Position numbers and translations under genes: made by a program
The notes under the pieces: generated by a model
Seen by the model: the letters and a program-made list of their open reading frames with translations, nothing else
Database searches by the model: none
What the model was told of the DNA's origin: nothing
NCBI RefSeq assembly: GCF_900182985.1
Contig: NZ_FXUY01000002.1
Span: forward strand, 560,501-624,500
Origin: Pseudomonas helmanticensis
GTDB lineage: Bacteria; Pseudomonadota; Gammaproteobacteria; Pseudomonadales; Pseudomonadaceae
Reading direction: 5' to 3'
DNA length: 64,000 nt
Shown here: positions 43,938 through 53,746 of the stretch, piece after piece
Position numbering within the stretch: position 1 is the stretch's first letter
How the letters are laid out: the number at the start of each line of letters is the position of its first letter

Positions 43938-46241
43938 ATGCAGCCACATGCACGCCCGCAAGACCACATACAAACTTCCATCCAATCAGCCTGCGGGCGC
44001 ACCATAGCGTGCAACTACCTGGATCACCCAGCGTATTCGCATAGCTTGAACATCTGCCTATCCTTGCATTATGTGTATACAACGTATACACCAACTGTGG
44101 CATATCCCAGTGGATATCTGCTGAGATCGGCAATCAATGCGTTTTTCGATTTTATGGAGGCGCATAATAGTAACAACCCTCCGGCGCTGCATATCACTCA
44201 CTATCTTCATATCACTCACGAAACGTTTTTTGCGTATCAGCGGTATATCCGAAAGCTCGATAAGCCCATCGACTACGCAGACAAGCTCAGGTCAGCAATG
44301 AGCGTGGCTACGCAGCTTTCGGACGTCCTACCACCGATTACCCTCCCCTCGATCGAGCGGGACGCGAAAGAAAAAACAGAGCCGCTTTTCCCAGAAGCCT
44401 ATGATCAACTGACCCAGGCGCTGATCAGCCATATTGATAGTCTGCGCTCCAAAATCGCTTTTCGGGAACAACTAGCAAAGATCGAGCCGTATGAATACGA
44501 AGCAGTTCTCAAAAGTTTCGTTCCAACTTTTACACGTGAAGACATTTTTCGCTGGTACCAACATTACTCTCAGGTCCCGTCTCGCATTTTGAAAAAGGAT
44601 AAGCTTTTTCAAAAGCTCCAACACACAGACGATCCTGAGCTTATTTACATCAGCACATTGAAACGCTCCGTTCCCGCATTCAAGAAACTTTACGAGGATA
44701 AAGCAGATCCATATTTGCTGGATGTCCCTTACGATCCAACTGATGTTACCCAAGGGGTCTACCAATGGCGGCCCGACAACCTTCGCGCACTAAAAACGCT
44801 GATTTCGAATAATTTCCCGTTTCACGTTTCGCTCCCTGAGTTCTTGTCGAGTTACACCCGAAGCGACATTATGACGCTTGAGAAAAGCAATAATGTCGTA
44901 AAGCTGGTAATGCACCGATATTCCGTCTGCAACAGAGTTTGGTCAGAAATCAGGCTTCCAGTACTCGACGATCTTCTGAGCCAATATTACCCCACTGCGG
45001 TCGACGTCATCGCCATCGTTCTTTTTCTGATGCTCCAATCGGGCTGGAACAAAGAATCCGTAATGTCACTGGATCAGGATAACTTCGAGCACGTTCTGAC
45101 TGGTGCCATCGGCGAGAGCCTAGCCGTCATTTTCTCAGAGAAAAACAAGTCACAGAGTACTGGGAAGCCTTACTTCGACCCTAAGCAGATTGTCGCTCAG
45201 AGTGACAAAAGTGATCCTTATTCGATCTACAACTTGATCAAGCTTGCTAGAGAGCTGACCGAACCGCTGCGGGACAAGCCCTTCGACGTTATGCCTATTA
45301 GTCGGGACGATGATTCAATGAACCGACTTTTTTGCTTTCTTCGCCCATGGGGTGAATGGAGCGGAAAAGGTGGGCGTCATTCGTCTCTCAGTAACCAAAA
45401 AGCTTTCATGATGGGCGTGCGTGCTTTCTTGGATGCCTATCCCATCATTGAAAATGGCCGCCGGTTGGTGGGTGCAAAGGACCTTACTAGACGTTTGCGC
45501 CCTACTTGGGAGCTATACAAGCGCAAGGAGCACCCGCTGAGCTTCCTCAGCACTCAAATGGGCCATAGTGATGTCAACACAACCGACATCTACTATGACA
45601 GCTCGGGGATAGCGACACAGGGGCGTAAAGGACGCCTGAGAAGTGAGCTGGAAGCCATCGTATCGCTCCTGCGCGCTCGTCAATTCACCGGGCTTCTCGG
45701 AAAGCGTGCTCAAAAGGACGCCGCAGCTGAGTTGAAGATTTTCACCATTCCGGGTCAGGAAAATGCGCTTTGGGGATGCGCGAATCAGTTCTCTCCGGAT
45801 TGGATTGGCGCTGAGCGCTACGTCACTCCAGGGAAGAAATGCTGCTACATCCAACATTGCCTCGGATGCAGCCAGATTCGCGTTTTTGAAGAGTCACTGC
45901 CTTTTCTAATCGAACATCTTGCACACATCGAGGAGCAACTCGAAGCGCGAGAGGAGACCAGCTACATGTCTGGCCTTGAGATCGAGAAGCAAATCATCGA
46001 ATACATCCTCGATCAGTGGGGCGACGACGATGCAATCAGGCTCGCAGCTCGCTACCAGCGGAAACACAATCCACTGCTTCCGCGGGACTTGGCATCGCTC
46101 CGAATCCTGTTTGATGAAGAGGACTTTGATGAAGGACAGCTCGCTCAACGCCAACCTGAGTGGGACGAGCGTGGACAGCTTGAAGTGGAGCACCAGCACG
46201 ATGGGCATCGCAAAGTAGAGGAGGATCAGTTCGATGAGTGA
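43938..46241 (+). CDS. Large tyrosine-recombinase-like protein, first gene of recombinase operon
   Basis: 767 residues. The long N-terminal half is unrecognised; the C-terminal half resembles a tyrosine recombinase: VDVIAIVLFLMLQSGWNKESVMSLD (box I position), then RRLRPTWELYKRKEHPLSFLSTQMGHSDVNTTDIYYDSSG with His and Tyr of box II/III. The box I arginine seems replaced (SGWNKES where TGxRxxE is usual). A Cys-rich patch near residue 640 (CCYIQHCLGC) suggests metal binding. It overlaps the next gene by 8 bases. Probably part of a multi-recombinase integration complex. Confidence 0.8.
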   Translation: MQPHARPQDHIQTSIQSACGRTIACNYLDHPAYSHSLNICLSLHYVYTTYTPTVAYPSGYLLRSAINAFFDFMEAHNSNNPPALHITHYLHITHETFFAYQRYIRKLDKPIDYADKLRSAMSVATQLSDVLPPITLPSIERDAKEKTEPLFPEAYDQLTQALISHIDSLRSKIAFREQLAKIEPYEYEAVLKSFVPTFTREDIFRWYQHYSQVPSRILKKDKLFQKLQHTDDPELIYISTLKRSVPAFKKLYEDKADPYLLDVPYDPTDVTQGVYQWRPDNLRALKTLISNNFPFHVSLPEFLSSYTRSDIMTLEKSNNVVKLVMHRYSVCNRVWSEIRLPVLDDLLSQYYPTAVDVIAIVLFLMLQSGWNKESVMSLDQDNFEHVLTGAIGESLAVIFSEKNKSQSTGKPYFDPKQIVAQSDKSDPYSIYNLIKLARELTEPLRDKPFDVMPISRDDDSMNRLFCFLRPWGEWSGKGGRHSSLSNQKAFMMGVRAFLDAYPIIENGRRLVGAKDLTRRLRPTWELYKRKEHPLSFLSTQMGHSDVNTTDIYYDSSGIATQGRKGRLRSELEAIVSLLRARQFTGLLGKRAQKDAAAELKIFTIPGQENALWGCANQFSPDWIGAERYVTPGKKCCYIQHCLGCSQIRVFEESLPFLIEHLAHIEEQLEAREETSYMSGLEIEKQIIEYILDQWGDDDAIRLAARYQRKHNPLLPRDLASLRILFDEEDFDEGQLAQRQPEWDERGQLEVEHQHDGHRKVEEDQFDE

Positions 46242-48282
46242 TTTCAATGCAATGGAAATCTCAGATGACGAGGACTCGCTCGACGCTGAGCTGATCGCTG
46301 AGTTTGAGCTGGATCGGCAAGACGCTGCTCTTTCCGAGCTGGCTGACTTGATCCACGAGTCGAATGTCGTGCCAGGAAGCAATATTGGATTGGCCAAAAA
46401 ACTGGAGCTGGATCCGACCGGATCGTTCTCGGTGTCGGACTACGCTCGCTATAGCGATCCTGTATGGCCTTTCGAAAATGCAAACAATATGTTCCCTAAC
46501 CGCGTCAAATTCGATCGCACGCTGGAAGGGTCGAACACTTTAAAGCGCGCACTCATTTTCCATCTCATCCCTGACTTTTCACCCTTCAACGCGATCCGCA
46601 GCTACTCAACGACTAAAAGCAAAGGCTATGCGTATCGCGTGTTAGAGAAATACGTGTTCCAAGCGAACAAGCTTAATGCGACGCCAGCCCATATCCAGAT
46701 CATTTCGACGCCGATGCTTCTTGCTGCTCTGGATGAAGCCAAAAATAGCCAAGCGAGTTCTGACTACAAAGAGCTGTATTTCTTTATTCGTTTCTGGGGC
46801 GCCCTGTCGGCTCAAAAATTGATACCTCCAGAGCTTTGCTTGCAGGCAGATCTGCGTAAGGTCGATACCAAGGAGAGACAGCGCGACATCGTTGCGCATT
46901 TCACAGGGTTGATGCAGGCGTGGGTTCCTTACTCTGAGTCAGACCTCGAAAAACTAATGGACTATTCGTTGTTCTGGCTGGAGGAAGCGATTCCGCACGT
47001 CTTGGAAGCCAAGAGACACGTGGAGGAAAATGGCTATCAAAAGATCGCGGGCTACAGCATTGGTCGCGCTCAAGAGTTGCCCACGTTTGAAAAGCTTTTC
47101 AACGTTGAGATTAAGGGCAAAAAAGTGCTTGGCTATGGCAAGCGGATCGCCACGCACAAAAGAAACGCTCAGTACAATTACACTTGGATTGCTGATTACG
47201 GGATCACGCTAGACCACATCAGGAATGCCATCTTCATCATGTTGGCCTTGGTTACTGGCATGCGGAAATCAGAGCTGTCCCGCGTGAAATTTGATCACAT
47301 TTACACTGACGAAAACGGCGTTTTTTGGATCACTGTCACCCGAACCAAGACAAGCAAGGACCCAATCTATAAAGGAGAAACGCAAGCGCTCCCACTGCCC
47401 GAATTCGTCGGTACGAAAATTCGAGAGTTCGAGGAGTTGCGCAGCATTGAACCTTTCATGCGGGAAGGTTTTTTGTTCCAAGCAAATCAAAGCGTAAGGC
47501 CCCTTAAAAAAGCAACACCGGCCATCATCAACACTCTCATCATTCAGCTGAAGAGCCAGATCAATGTAGACAGGATTCACTGTCACCGCTTTCGGAAGAC
47601 CATTGCAGAGATCTTGATCAACCGAGATGAGCGGAATATCGACCTGATCCGATTCCTTTTCGGTCACCACAGTTATGCAATGAGCATGAAGTACATCGCG
47701 CGTAACCCGTATCTCGTGCGATCAGTGGCTCAGGCTCTTGAAGAGAGTTTTAGTCACGAATTTCATGAAATCGTGAGCGCGGTTAGGGACGGGGCGTATT
47801 CGGGAGAAACCGCCAATAGGCTGGCCTCCCAGATCGCCGAGCGGCCAGCTGACTTTTCTGGGAAGCAGCTCAAGACATCCATTCTTGTTTACGTAACTCA
47901 CCTGATCACTTCAGGCGAGCCCATTTTTATCAACCGCACAGCAATGGGTACGTATTGCGTTAGCGCGGAGCACTTCACCATCGACAATTTGCCTCCTTGC
48001 TTGAAAGGTAGGGCCGTGCTTGATGAAAACCTGATGCCCGACCCAAGCAATTGTCAAATCGAGTGCCGCCATGCGGTAGTTGTCGAAAAAGCGAAGCAGT
48101 CTATTCAGGACAACATCGTTTTTTATCAGGCGTTATTGAGCAACGCTGCGGGGGGTATAACCAAGTCCGTGAAGACCTCGTTGCTCAAGCGGATCGAGGC
48201 TCATGAGTCGCACCTAGAAAATCTGAACACCAGTAGGCAGTCCAAGCAAAGGCTAATTAGTCTCGTAGAGGCCTCTGCATGA
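46234..48282 (+). CDS. Tyrosine recombinase, second gene of recombinase operon
   Basis: 682 residues. The catalytic domain lies about at residues 330-500: Arg in FIMLALVTGMRKSELSRVKF, Lys region TRTKTSKDPIYKG, His-x-x-Arg in IHCHRFRKTIAEIL, His in LFGHHSYAMSMKYI and the nucleophile Tyr in that segment. All canonical positions appear filled, so this is a good candidate for an active recombinase. It overlaps both neighbours (8 and 4 bases). The C-terminal 180 residues include spaced cysteines (PPCLKG, NCQIECRHAV). Confidence 0.85.
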   Translation: MSDFNAMEISDDEDSLDAELIAEFELDRQDAALSELADLIHESNVVPGSNIGLAKKLELDPTGSFSVSDYARYSDPVWPFENANNMFPNRVKFDRTLEGSNTLKRALIFHLIPDFSPFNAIRSYSTTKSKGYAYRVLEKYVFQANKLNATPAHIQIISTPMLLAALDEAKNSQASSDYKELYFFIRFWGALSAQKLIPPELCLQADLRKVDTKERQRDIVAHFTGLMQAWVPYSESDLEKLMDYSLFWLEEAIPHVLEAKRHVEENGYQKIAGYSIGRAQELPTFEKLFNVEIKGKKVLGYGKRIATHKRNAQYNYTWIADYGITLDHIRNAIFIMLALVTGMRKSELSRVKFDHIYTDENGVFWITVTRTKTSKDPIYKGETQALPLPEFVGTKIREFEELRSIEPFMREGFLFQANQSVRPLKKATPAIINTLIIQLKSQINVDRIHCHRFRKTIAEILINRDERNIDLIRFLFGHHSYAMSMKYIARNPYLVRSVAQALEESFSHEFHEIVSAVRDGAYSGETANRLASQIAERPADFSGKQLKTSILVYVTHLITSGEPIFINRTAMGTYCVSAEHFTIDNLPPCLKGRAVLDENLMPDPSNCQIECRHAVVVEKAKQSIQDNIVFYQALLSNAAGGITKSVKTSLLKRIEAHESHLENLNTSRQSKQRLISLVEASA

Positions 48283-49271
48283 GTACTATGGCCACCAGGA
48301 AGAAACTGATCAAGCTCATCGCGGAGCATCAATTCGGGGGTAACGGAGAAAAGCTGAAGATTGAGGACTTGGCTGATCGTGGCGGGATTTCCCGCCAGGC
48401 TCTCCATCGAAACTATGGCGACCTGAAGCCCTATGTGAAAGGCGAGAAGCCAATCACTGAACTGCTGGAGGACGGGGAAAACGACGCCAGCCATCGGTTT
48501 TTGGCACAGAGCCAAGCTCAGTTGCAGGAACTGCGTGCGCAGCTTGCGCAGATCGAGCTAAAACATCAGAAAGAGATGGACTTGGCCATCAAGAGCCACA
48601 TCACCACTCTCATGAACAATGACTTGACCCTGCTCGATTCCAGCGAGGTCCGGAGCACACTAGAAAAGCAGTCACTGCATACGCAATCTCTCATCGAACA
48701 GATAGATGGACTGGAATTACAGCTGACCAAAGAGAAAGCGAAAGCTCTGAGGCAGCCAGTTCAAGCTAAAACCGATTTCCCTCAAAACAAAATGGTCATC
48801 AGGTACAACCTGGAGACCATTTTCTCGAAAGTGAAAAACAGCGATCCGGATGCAGCCGACCAAGTCGAAGATGCCAAGGAGGCAGCGACCTCAGCGGTTT
48901 GCAAAAAACTGAATAGCCTCACCAAGGAAAAAAACCCTCATCTGGTCATTTTTGCGGACCGGTATTGCTCTCAATTTGAGCTTTTTGCAGCCAATTTTCG
49001 CTGTGAGAATGCCTACTACCACGCAATCGTTCAGTTGCCCGTATTTTCGAGTTCCAGCCTGAACATGTTCCTACGCGGCCTTGAGGTCGACTACGTCGTG
49101 AGCGTCTACGTACCCTATTGCCCAGCAATTACGGTGCTCAAGGCACAGCAGAGTTTTTACTTCCGTGACATTCCGATCTATGAGCTAGCGTGTGCGGAGA
49201 AGGCCACTCCACTTTCCATGAACGAGAGGATTGAGAAACTGGTTTACTTCAAAGTGAAGCAGGGCGACTGA
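48279..49271 (+). CDS. Coiled-coil accessory protein of the recombinase operon
   Basis: 330 residues. The N-terminal HTH-like segment (KLKIEDLADRGGISRQALHRNYGDLKPYVKGEKP) resembles the DNA-binding start of TnpC-like accessory proteins. A coiled coil follows at about residues 75-160 (AQSQAQLQELRAQLAQIELKHQKEMD, LIEQIDGLELQLTKEKAKAL). The C-terminal domain (HLVIFADRYCSQFELFAANFRCENAYYHAIVQLPVF) is unknown to me. No recombinase residues. It overlaps its neighbours by 4 and 1 bases. Tn554- and GInt-type elements carry a coiled-coil partner with their recombinases. Confidence 0.75.
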   Translation: MSTMATRKKLIKLIAEHQFGGNGEKLKIEDLADRGGISRQALHRNYGDLKPYVKGEKPITELLEDGENDASHRFLAQSQAQLQELRAQLAQIELKHQKEMDLAIKSHITTLMNNDLTLLDSSEVRSTLEKQSLHTQSLIEQIDGLELQLTKEKAKALRQPVQAKTDFPQNKMVIRYNLETIFSKVKNSDPDAADQVEDAKEAATSAVCKKLNSLTKEKNPHLVIFADRYCSQFELFAANFRCENAYYHAIVQLPVFSSSSLNMFLRGLEVDYVVSVYVPYCPAITVLKAQQSFYFRDIPIYELACAEKATPLSMNERIEKLVYFKVKQGD

Positions 49272-50566
49272 TGATTTCGATAAAAAAAACACAAGTCGCT
49301 TATCAGAGCGTGGAGAGCAATAGGCATGTGACGCACTACATTTTGATAGCCGAGGAGATGGGAAAAAAAGTACTGCTGAGCTATCCCAATATTTTTTTGT
49401 ATTCCTCGACCCTCTCCTCTATCAAGACATCAGATCGCTACGCCAGCATCATCGCGATGTTCTTCAGCTTCCTCTCGACAGAAGAAAAATTTGCTGGCAG
49501 AAGCGCTAGCACCTATCACATTCTGGCAGATAACAGAGATATCAAGCGTTGGCAGGAACGCAGACAAGCTGAGCGAGTGAAGAAGCAAAGCGCTAGGCCA
49601 TCGTCAGAAACTATTTTCGAAGATGCCAAGGTATTGCTCATATTTTTCCAATGGCTGAACGCCAGTGGTCACCTTACGAACGTCAAAATAGACCTGAAGA
49701 CGTGGATTCCTGACTTCAAAAACGAGCAAATGCTGAGCTACATCAGGGCAAAAGCGAAAGTCAGTATCAGTGCTAAAAACATCACTGTGCTAGACAAGGA
49801 AAGTCGTCAAAAGAAATCCAATTCGCTCATCACCAATGATGAAATCAAGACATTGCTCGCCAGCTATACCGATCCGGTTTACAAGGCCATGTTCAGCCTT
49901 GGATTGGGCAGCGCCATGCGGCCGATGGATCTTTGCAAATTTCCTTACATCGGTGCGGGAAAGAACAAGCACATCTTGAGCTTTTCCGAGATGACCAAAG
50001 GCGAAAGCACGGTCGAGTACACCGTCCTCGAGAGCAAGGGAAGAAAAACCAGAACCATTACGCTAAACATGAAGGATCTCGAGATTCTGGAAAAGGCCTA
50101 TATCAAGCCTTTCTATGCGGAGCGAGCACGTAAATACAAGGAAAAGTATGGAAAGCGCTGCCCACCGTCGATCCTGTTTTTGAACGATAAGGGCGACCCT
50201 GTAACGCCGGAGAAAATTTCAAACCGGACGAACGACGCGAAGAAGAAAGCAATGCGAGGAAGCCCGAATTTTCGTGAGAAAGTTAGATTTTATGACACTC
50301 GTCACTGGTGGCCGACACAATATCTGATTCGTACATTCGGCAAGGACATCATGACTGAGGCGGCTGACGTGCTCAATCTGGCTGCGGGTGAGGTGCTGAA
50401 AAATCAGATGGGCCACGAAGATATAAGCACGACTTTCAAATACTACGTCGACATGGCACGCATGCTCATTCATCGAAGCAGAGGCGGCGTGAATGAGCTG
50501 GTGACAGCTCCTGATGAAAGCGTCGCCGATTTTCTGGAGAAGACCGACGGGATCAGGATTCTGTAA
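49271..50566 (+). CDS. Tyrosine recombinase, fourth gene of recombinase operon
   Basis: 431 residues. An SAM-like N-terminal domain is followed by a catalytic domain: Arg in LGLGSAMRPMDLCKF, Lys region LESKGRKTRTITL, box II RFYDTRHWWPTQYLIR, and KNQMGHEDISTTFKYYVDMAR with His and nucleophile Tyr. Box II reads YDTRH instead of HxLRH, a variation seen in some recombinase trios. Starts on the TGATG overlap with the coiled-coil gene. Confidence 0.85.
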   Translation: MISIKKTQVAYQSVESNRHVTHYILIAEEMGKKVLLSYPNIFLYSSTLSSIKTSDRYASIIAMFFSFLSTEEKFAGRSASTYHILADNRDIKRWQERRQAERVKKQSARPSSETIFEDAKVLLIFFQWLNASGHLTNVKIDLKTWIPDFKNEQMLSYIRAKAKVSISAKNITVLDKESRQKKSNSLITNDEIKTLLASYTDPVYKAMFSLGLGSAMRPMDLCKFPYIGAGKNKHILSFSEMTKGESTVEYTVLESKGRKTRTITLNMKDLEILEKAYIKPFYAERARKYKEKYGKRCPPSILFLNDKGDPVTPEKISNRTNDAKKKAMRGSPNFREKVRFYDTRHWWPTQYLIRTFGKDIMTEAADVLNLAAGEVLKNQMGHEDISTTFKYYVDMARMLIHRSRGGVNELVTAPDESVADFLEKTDGIRIL

Positions 50567-50663
50567 TGCTTCGAACGCATGCCATGAGCGTGCGCCGAAG
50601 CCGCGGAATGCCGCGAAACTACCCGGGGGGCTGAGGTGGGGAGCAAGAGATTTGGGTGAGGTC

Positions 50664-50900
50664 ATGGGGAGAGAGACAGTGCACGACCCACTGCGGCTGG
50701 AGCAATCCGCCCTTCTCTGCCTGAGTGCCTTTGCCGCTCAGGCTCGTGCCGCCAAATCCGATGCCTGGATAAGCGACTCAATCGAGAGGCTCCTGATGTC
50801 GAGTAAAGATTTGCTGTCGTCTTCATTATTCAGCGGTTCTGCATGCTCAATCCACTTCGACGATGGGCATTGTTCGGGGTGTACTGCGAGTCAAAATTAG
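50664..50900 (+). CDS. Possible small hypothetical protein
   Basis: 78 residues from MGRETVHDPLRLEQSALLCLSAFAAQARAAKSDAWISDSIERLLMSS to a Cys-containing tail (HFDDGHCSGCTASQN). The frame is open upstream into the recombinase gene. No family recognised and only weak start signals (AGGTCATGGGGAG). The rest of 50567-51032 shows nothing. Confidence 0.3.
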   Translation: MGRETVHDPLRLEQSALLCLSAFAAQARAAKSDAWISDSIERLLMSSKDLLSSSLFSGSACSIHFDDGHCSGCTASQN

Positions 50901-51032
50901 CGGACGAGAGGCTTATTAGATTGCGCTGAACCGCAGCGAAATTGGCTAAAATTTATACACAGCGAATGGTCTTTGCTGTGATCTCACCAAAATAAAAATG
51001 GTGAATTTTTAGGCATTATTACCGCTGCTGAA

Positions 51033-51977
51033 TTGCGACAATTTCAAAGAGTGGTGGATATCGTGACTGATGAACTCCTCGCTCCGCTTAATGACATAAC
51101 CAACTGCGGAGAAGCCAGGGAGGCCGATCAACAAGCACTCGATGCGCATGGTCGCATCGATTTCGGATTAGCATCTCCGCACAAAAGAAAGACAATGCTT
51201 TTCGCCGTGGAACTGAAAGAATCTGCATCCCACCAGCTTTGGATAAATACCAACCCGCTAGCGCGTGACGCCATCTTTGGTGGTGACATCTTTTACTCCG
51301 ACGCAAATGGCGAACGATGCGCCTGCCTCGCAAGCTTTGCCGAGAGCACGGTCTTATCACCGGACTCGGAGTCAGGCAGCCACATCTCGTCCCGCGAACT
51401 GGTTTCCGTTCAATTTGAAGAAGACCCGGTCATCGAGGGGTTGATTCAGCTTGCACTTCTTGCCCTGCAAAAGTCAGAAAACCTAAGCCCGATATTTGCC
51501 ACTCACTTAGCCGGCGTGCTGCACGCTCACCTCGTCGAGCGCTATGAGTTTTCCCCTGGGAAAATGGTTGTGCCAGGAGGACTGGCCCGATGGCAAGAGC
51601 GTCGTGCGAAAGATCTGTTGAGCGCGAACCTATCTCATGAGTTGAAGCTGGAATCGGTCGCGGAAGCGTGCGGTATGTGCTTAGGCACTTTCTCAAAAGC
51701 CTTCACTGCGACCGTCGGGACGCCTCCGTATCGCTGGCTCACCCAGCGACGCATTTACTTTTCCTGTGACCTGTTACGTGCTCACCCAAAGATGACGATT
51801 GCTGAGGTGGCCTACCGCAGCGGAATTTCGGATCTCTATTATTTCAGTCACCTTTTCAAGAGCTACATTGGTATACCTCCGGGTAGATGGCGACTGACAT
51901 GTAATGGCGGAGTTAAGAAGAAACTAACACCGAGTGAGTTTTTGTTTATGAGGAAGCAGTCAGCAGAAGACGAGTGA
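51033..51977 (+). CDS. AraC family transcriptional regulator
   Basis: Up to 314 residues. The N-terminal ligand domain (FGLASPHKRKTMLFAVELKESASHQLWINTNPLA...SFAESTVLSP) is followed by an AraC DNA-binding domain: LSHELKLESVAEACGMCLGTFSKAFTATVGTPPYRWLTQRRI and MTIAEVAYRSGISDLYYFSHLFKSYIGIPPGRWR. The frame opens with TTG at 51033; a GTG at 51063 with GGTGG in front is an equally good start. It lies 466 bases after the recombinase operon. Target genes unclear. Confidence 0.82.
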   Translation: MRQFQRVVDIVTDELLAPLNDITNCGEAREADQQALDAHGRIDFGLASPHKRKTMLFAVELKESASHQLWINTNPLARDAIFGGDIFYSDANGERCACLASFAESTVLSPDSESGSHISSRELVSVQFEEDPVIEGLIQLALLALQKSENLSPIFATHLAGVLHAHLVERYEFSPGKMVVPGGLARWQERRAKDLLSANLSHELKLESVAEACGMCLGTFSKAFTATVGTPPYRWLTQRRIYFSCDLLRAHPKMTIAEVAYRSGISDLYYFSHLFKSYIGIPPGRWRLTCNGGVKKKLTPSEFLFMRKQSAEDE

Positions 51978-52022
51978 AGAGCTAGGGAATCGGCGCAATT
52001 TTCAACCTCGAGGTCTGAAAAT

Positions 52023-52361
52023 ATGAACCGCAAAATCCTGTCCGGACTCGCGCTATTTGTCATCGCCATCTATGTGATGAATACGCGTACGCATCTCCCA
52101 CAAGAGACGCAAAGACCTAATGTCGCTTATGAGAATGCCCTCCCCTTCGGCTCAGTTCATGCGGTCAATGCAGTCGCAAGGACGCCATCTCGTGGCATCA
52201 CGGTAAAAGTAGCAGAACAGGTAAACGTGGATGGTTTCAACGATGGCGGGGCCACCTCCGCCCGCTACCCTTCGGAGCATTGGAGGCGCCAAGGCTCGTC
52301 GACATTCGTCAAATACAAGGCAGGCGGGATTGGGTCTGATGAGGTGGCTATGTCGAAGTGA
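52023..52361 (+). CDS. Small membrane-anchored hypothetical protein
   Basis: 112 residues. An N-terminal hydrophobic segment (ILSGLALFVIAIYVM) is followed by a polar region with no recognised domain. The ribosome site upstream is weak (GAGG at 14 bases). Could be a genuine small exported protein or a chance frame; it is in the gap after the AraC gene on the same strand. Confidence 0.45.
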   Translation: MNRKILSGLALFVIAIYVMNTRTHLPQETQRPNVAYENALPFGSVHAVNAVARTPSRGITVKVAEQVNVDGFNDGGATSARYPSEHWRRQGSSTFVKYKAGGIGSDEVAMSK

Positions 52362-52663
52362 CCAGTTCCCCACTTTGGGCAACTTCAGACGCGCGGCGAA
52401 GCTGCAAGCGGCTGGCTCAGAGCGAGATTTAGGGCAAGGCAAGAGGATGCGATGACGAGCCTCGGGGCAGATTCAGTATCGCTGACTAAGCTATGTAGAA
52501 CCCCTCAACGGGGCCTAGGTAACATGCCGGGCTGCCATACAGAACCCATGCAAGGGGATTCATGAAGATTGCTCCTCATACACTGAGGAAAACTACGAGG
52601 CTGAGTGTGTGGGATTGCTCGTACTGATGCGATTTCAAACAGCCGAAGCGAGCAGGTACGGTC
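52362..52663. other. Gap without recognised gene
   Basis: About 300 bases between the small hypothetical gene and the TehA-like gene. I see short dispersed palindromes only and no convincing gene, RNA or terminator. Confidence 0.5.
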
Positions 52664-53674
52664 ATGAACACCGTCTCTATTCAGCGGAAACTTGATGTGA
52701 AAATTGGTGCGATGGGAAACCTACCAATGGCGCTATTTGGCGCCATCATGGGCCTTAGCGGTCTCTCTGTTGCCTGGCGTCTGGCTAGCGACAATATGAG
52801 TGCGCCGCATTGGATAGGCCAGTGCATTGGCTACATGGCTTTGCTGGTTTTCGCTGCAATGGCGGCGGGATATGCGATCAAAATCTGGAGCAGCGCCGGT
52901 GGTGCTCGCCGCGAGTTCACGTCACTTTTTTCCGGCGATTTGTTCGGCCCCTCCATGATCAGCCTGTTGCTGATTCCTCTCATAGTGGCTGATATCAATC
53001 TCGCTGTGGATCGTACCGTATGGGTACTTGGGGCAGTTGGGATTGCGGTTTTTGCGTGGATGATTCTGGGACGGTGGATGGAGATTCGACATCATGCAGA
53101 AAATATCACGCCCTCATGGCTCGTTCCCCTCATCGGGGGGATCAACGTGATCCTGGCCATCCCAGCGCCGCATGTGCACACGAACTACGGCTTTGTGATG
53201 TTCTGCATTACAACTGCCTTATTCTTCGTGGTTCCACTCATAACCCAGATCTTCCCTCAGAGAATGTTTCACGGGCGTATGCCTCAAAGATATCGACGCA
53301 CCATTCTGCTCGTAGCCGTCCCATTTGTAGTGGGATTTTCGATTTGCCTAATGATCCTGGGTCACATTAATGAAGTAGCTGAAGCTCTCATTATTCTGAT
53401 GCTTTTCCTTTTAGCAGTGATGCTGGGCCGCCTGTGGAACCTCATTAGTAGTTCTCCATTTAGCCTGTCATGGTGGGCTGTGAGCTTCCCCCTCGTGGCA
53501 TCGTCAGCCGTCACCTTTCGCTACGCCGATCATGCTCATAACGTTTACACCGACGCCATCGCGATCTTCTTGCTAGGGTTCGCCTCCGTTGTAGTTTTCG
53601 GATTGCTCGTGCGCACACTGGTGAGCATCTGGCGTCATGAACTTCGCTTGGGGCAGTTGAAGGCGAAGATTTAG
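52664..53674 (+). CDS. SLAC1/TehA family anion channel-like transporter
   Basis: 336 residues with about 10 membrane segments. The start MGNLPMALFGAIMGLSGLSVAWRLA matches the family entry motif (LPxxxFGxxxGxxGxxxAWR) of TehA/SLAC1 proteins. The protein ends in a short charged tail (LRLGQLKAKI). The family conducts small anions and in E. coli is linked to tellurite resistance; TehA-type pores have a central Phe gate. No tehB-type methyltransferase is adjacent, so tellurite resistance is not claimed. Confidence 0.82.
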   Translation: MNTVSIQRKLDVKIGAMGNLPMALFGAIMGLSGLSVAWRLASDNMSAPHWIGQCIGYMALLVFAAMAAGYAIKIWSSAGGARREFTSLFSGDLFGPSMISLLLIPLIVADINLAVDRTVWVLGAVGIAVFAWMILGRWMEIRHHAENITPSWLVPLIGGINVILAIPAPHVHTNYGFVMFCITTALFFVVPLITQIFPQRMFHGRMPQRYRRTILLVAVPFVVGFSICLMILGHINEVAEALIILMLFLLAVMLGRLWNLISSSPFSLSWWAVSFPLVASSAVTFRYADHAHNVYTDAIAIFLLGFASVVVFGLLVRTLVSIWRHELRLGQLKAKI

Positions 53675-53746
53675 GTTAGAAAAACGGAGCTTGATCGACT
53701 TTGTCCAATCGCGCTCCGGTGAGCAGGGAAACGCACGAGGCAAAAT

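Noticed and set aside
52664..53674. Tellurite-resistance operon
   Set aside because: The protein is TehA/SLAC1-like but no TehB-type methyltransferase or ter gene adjoins.
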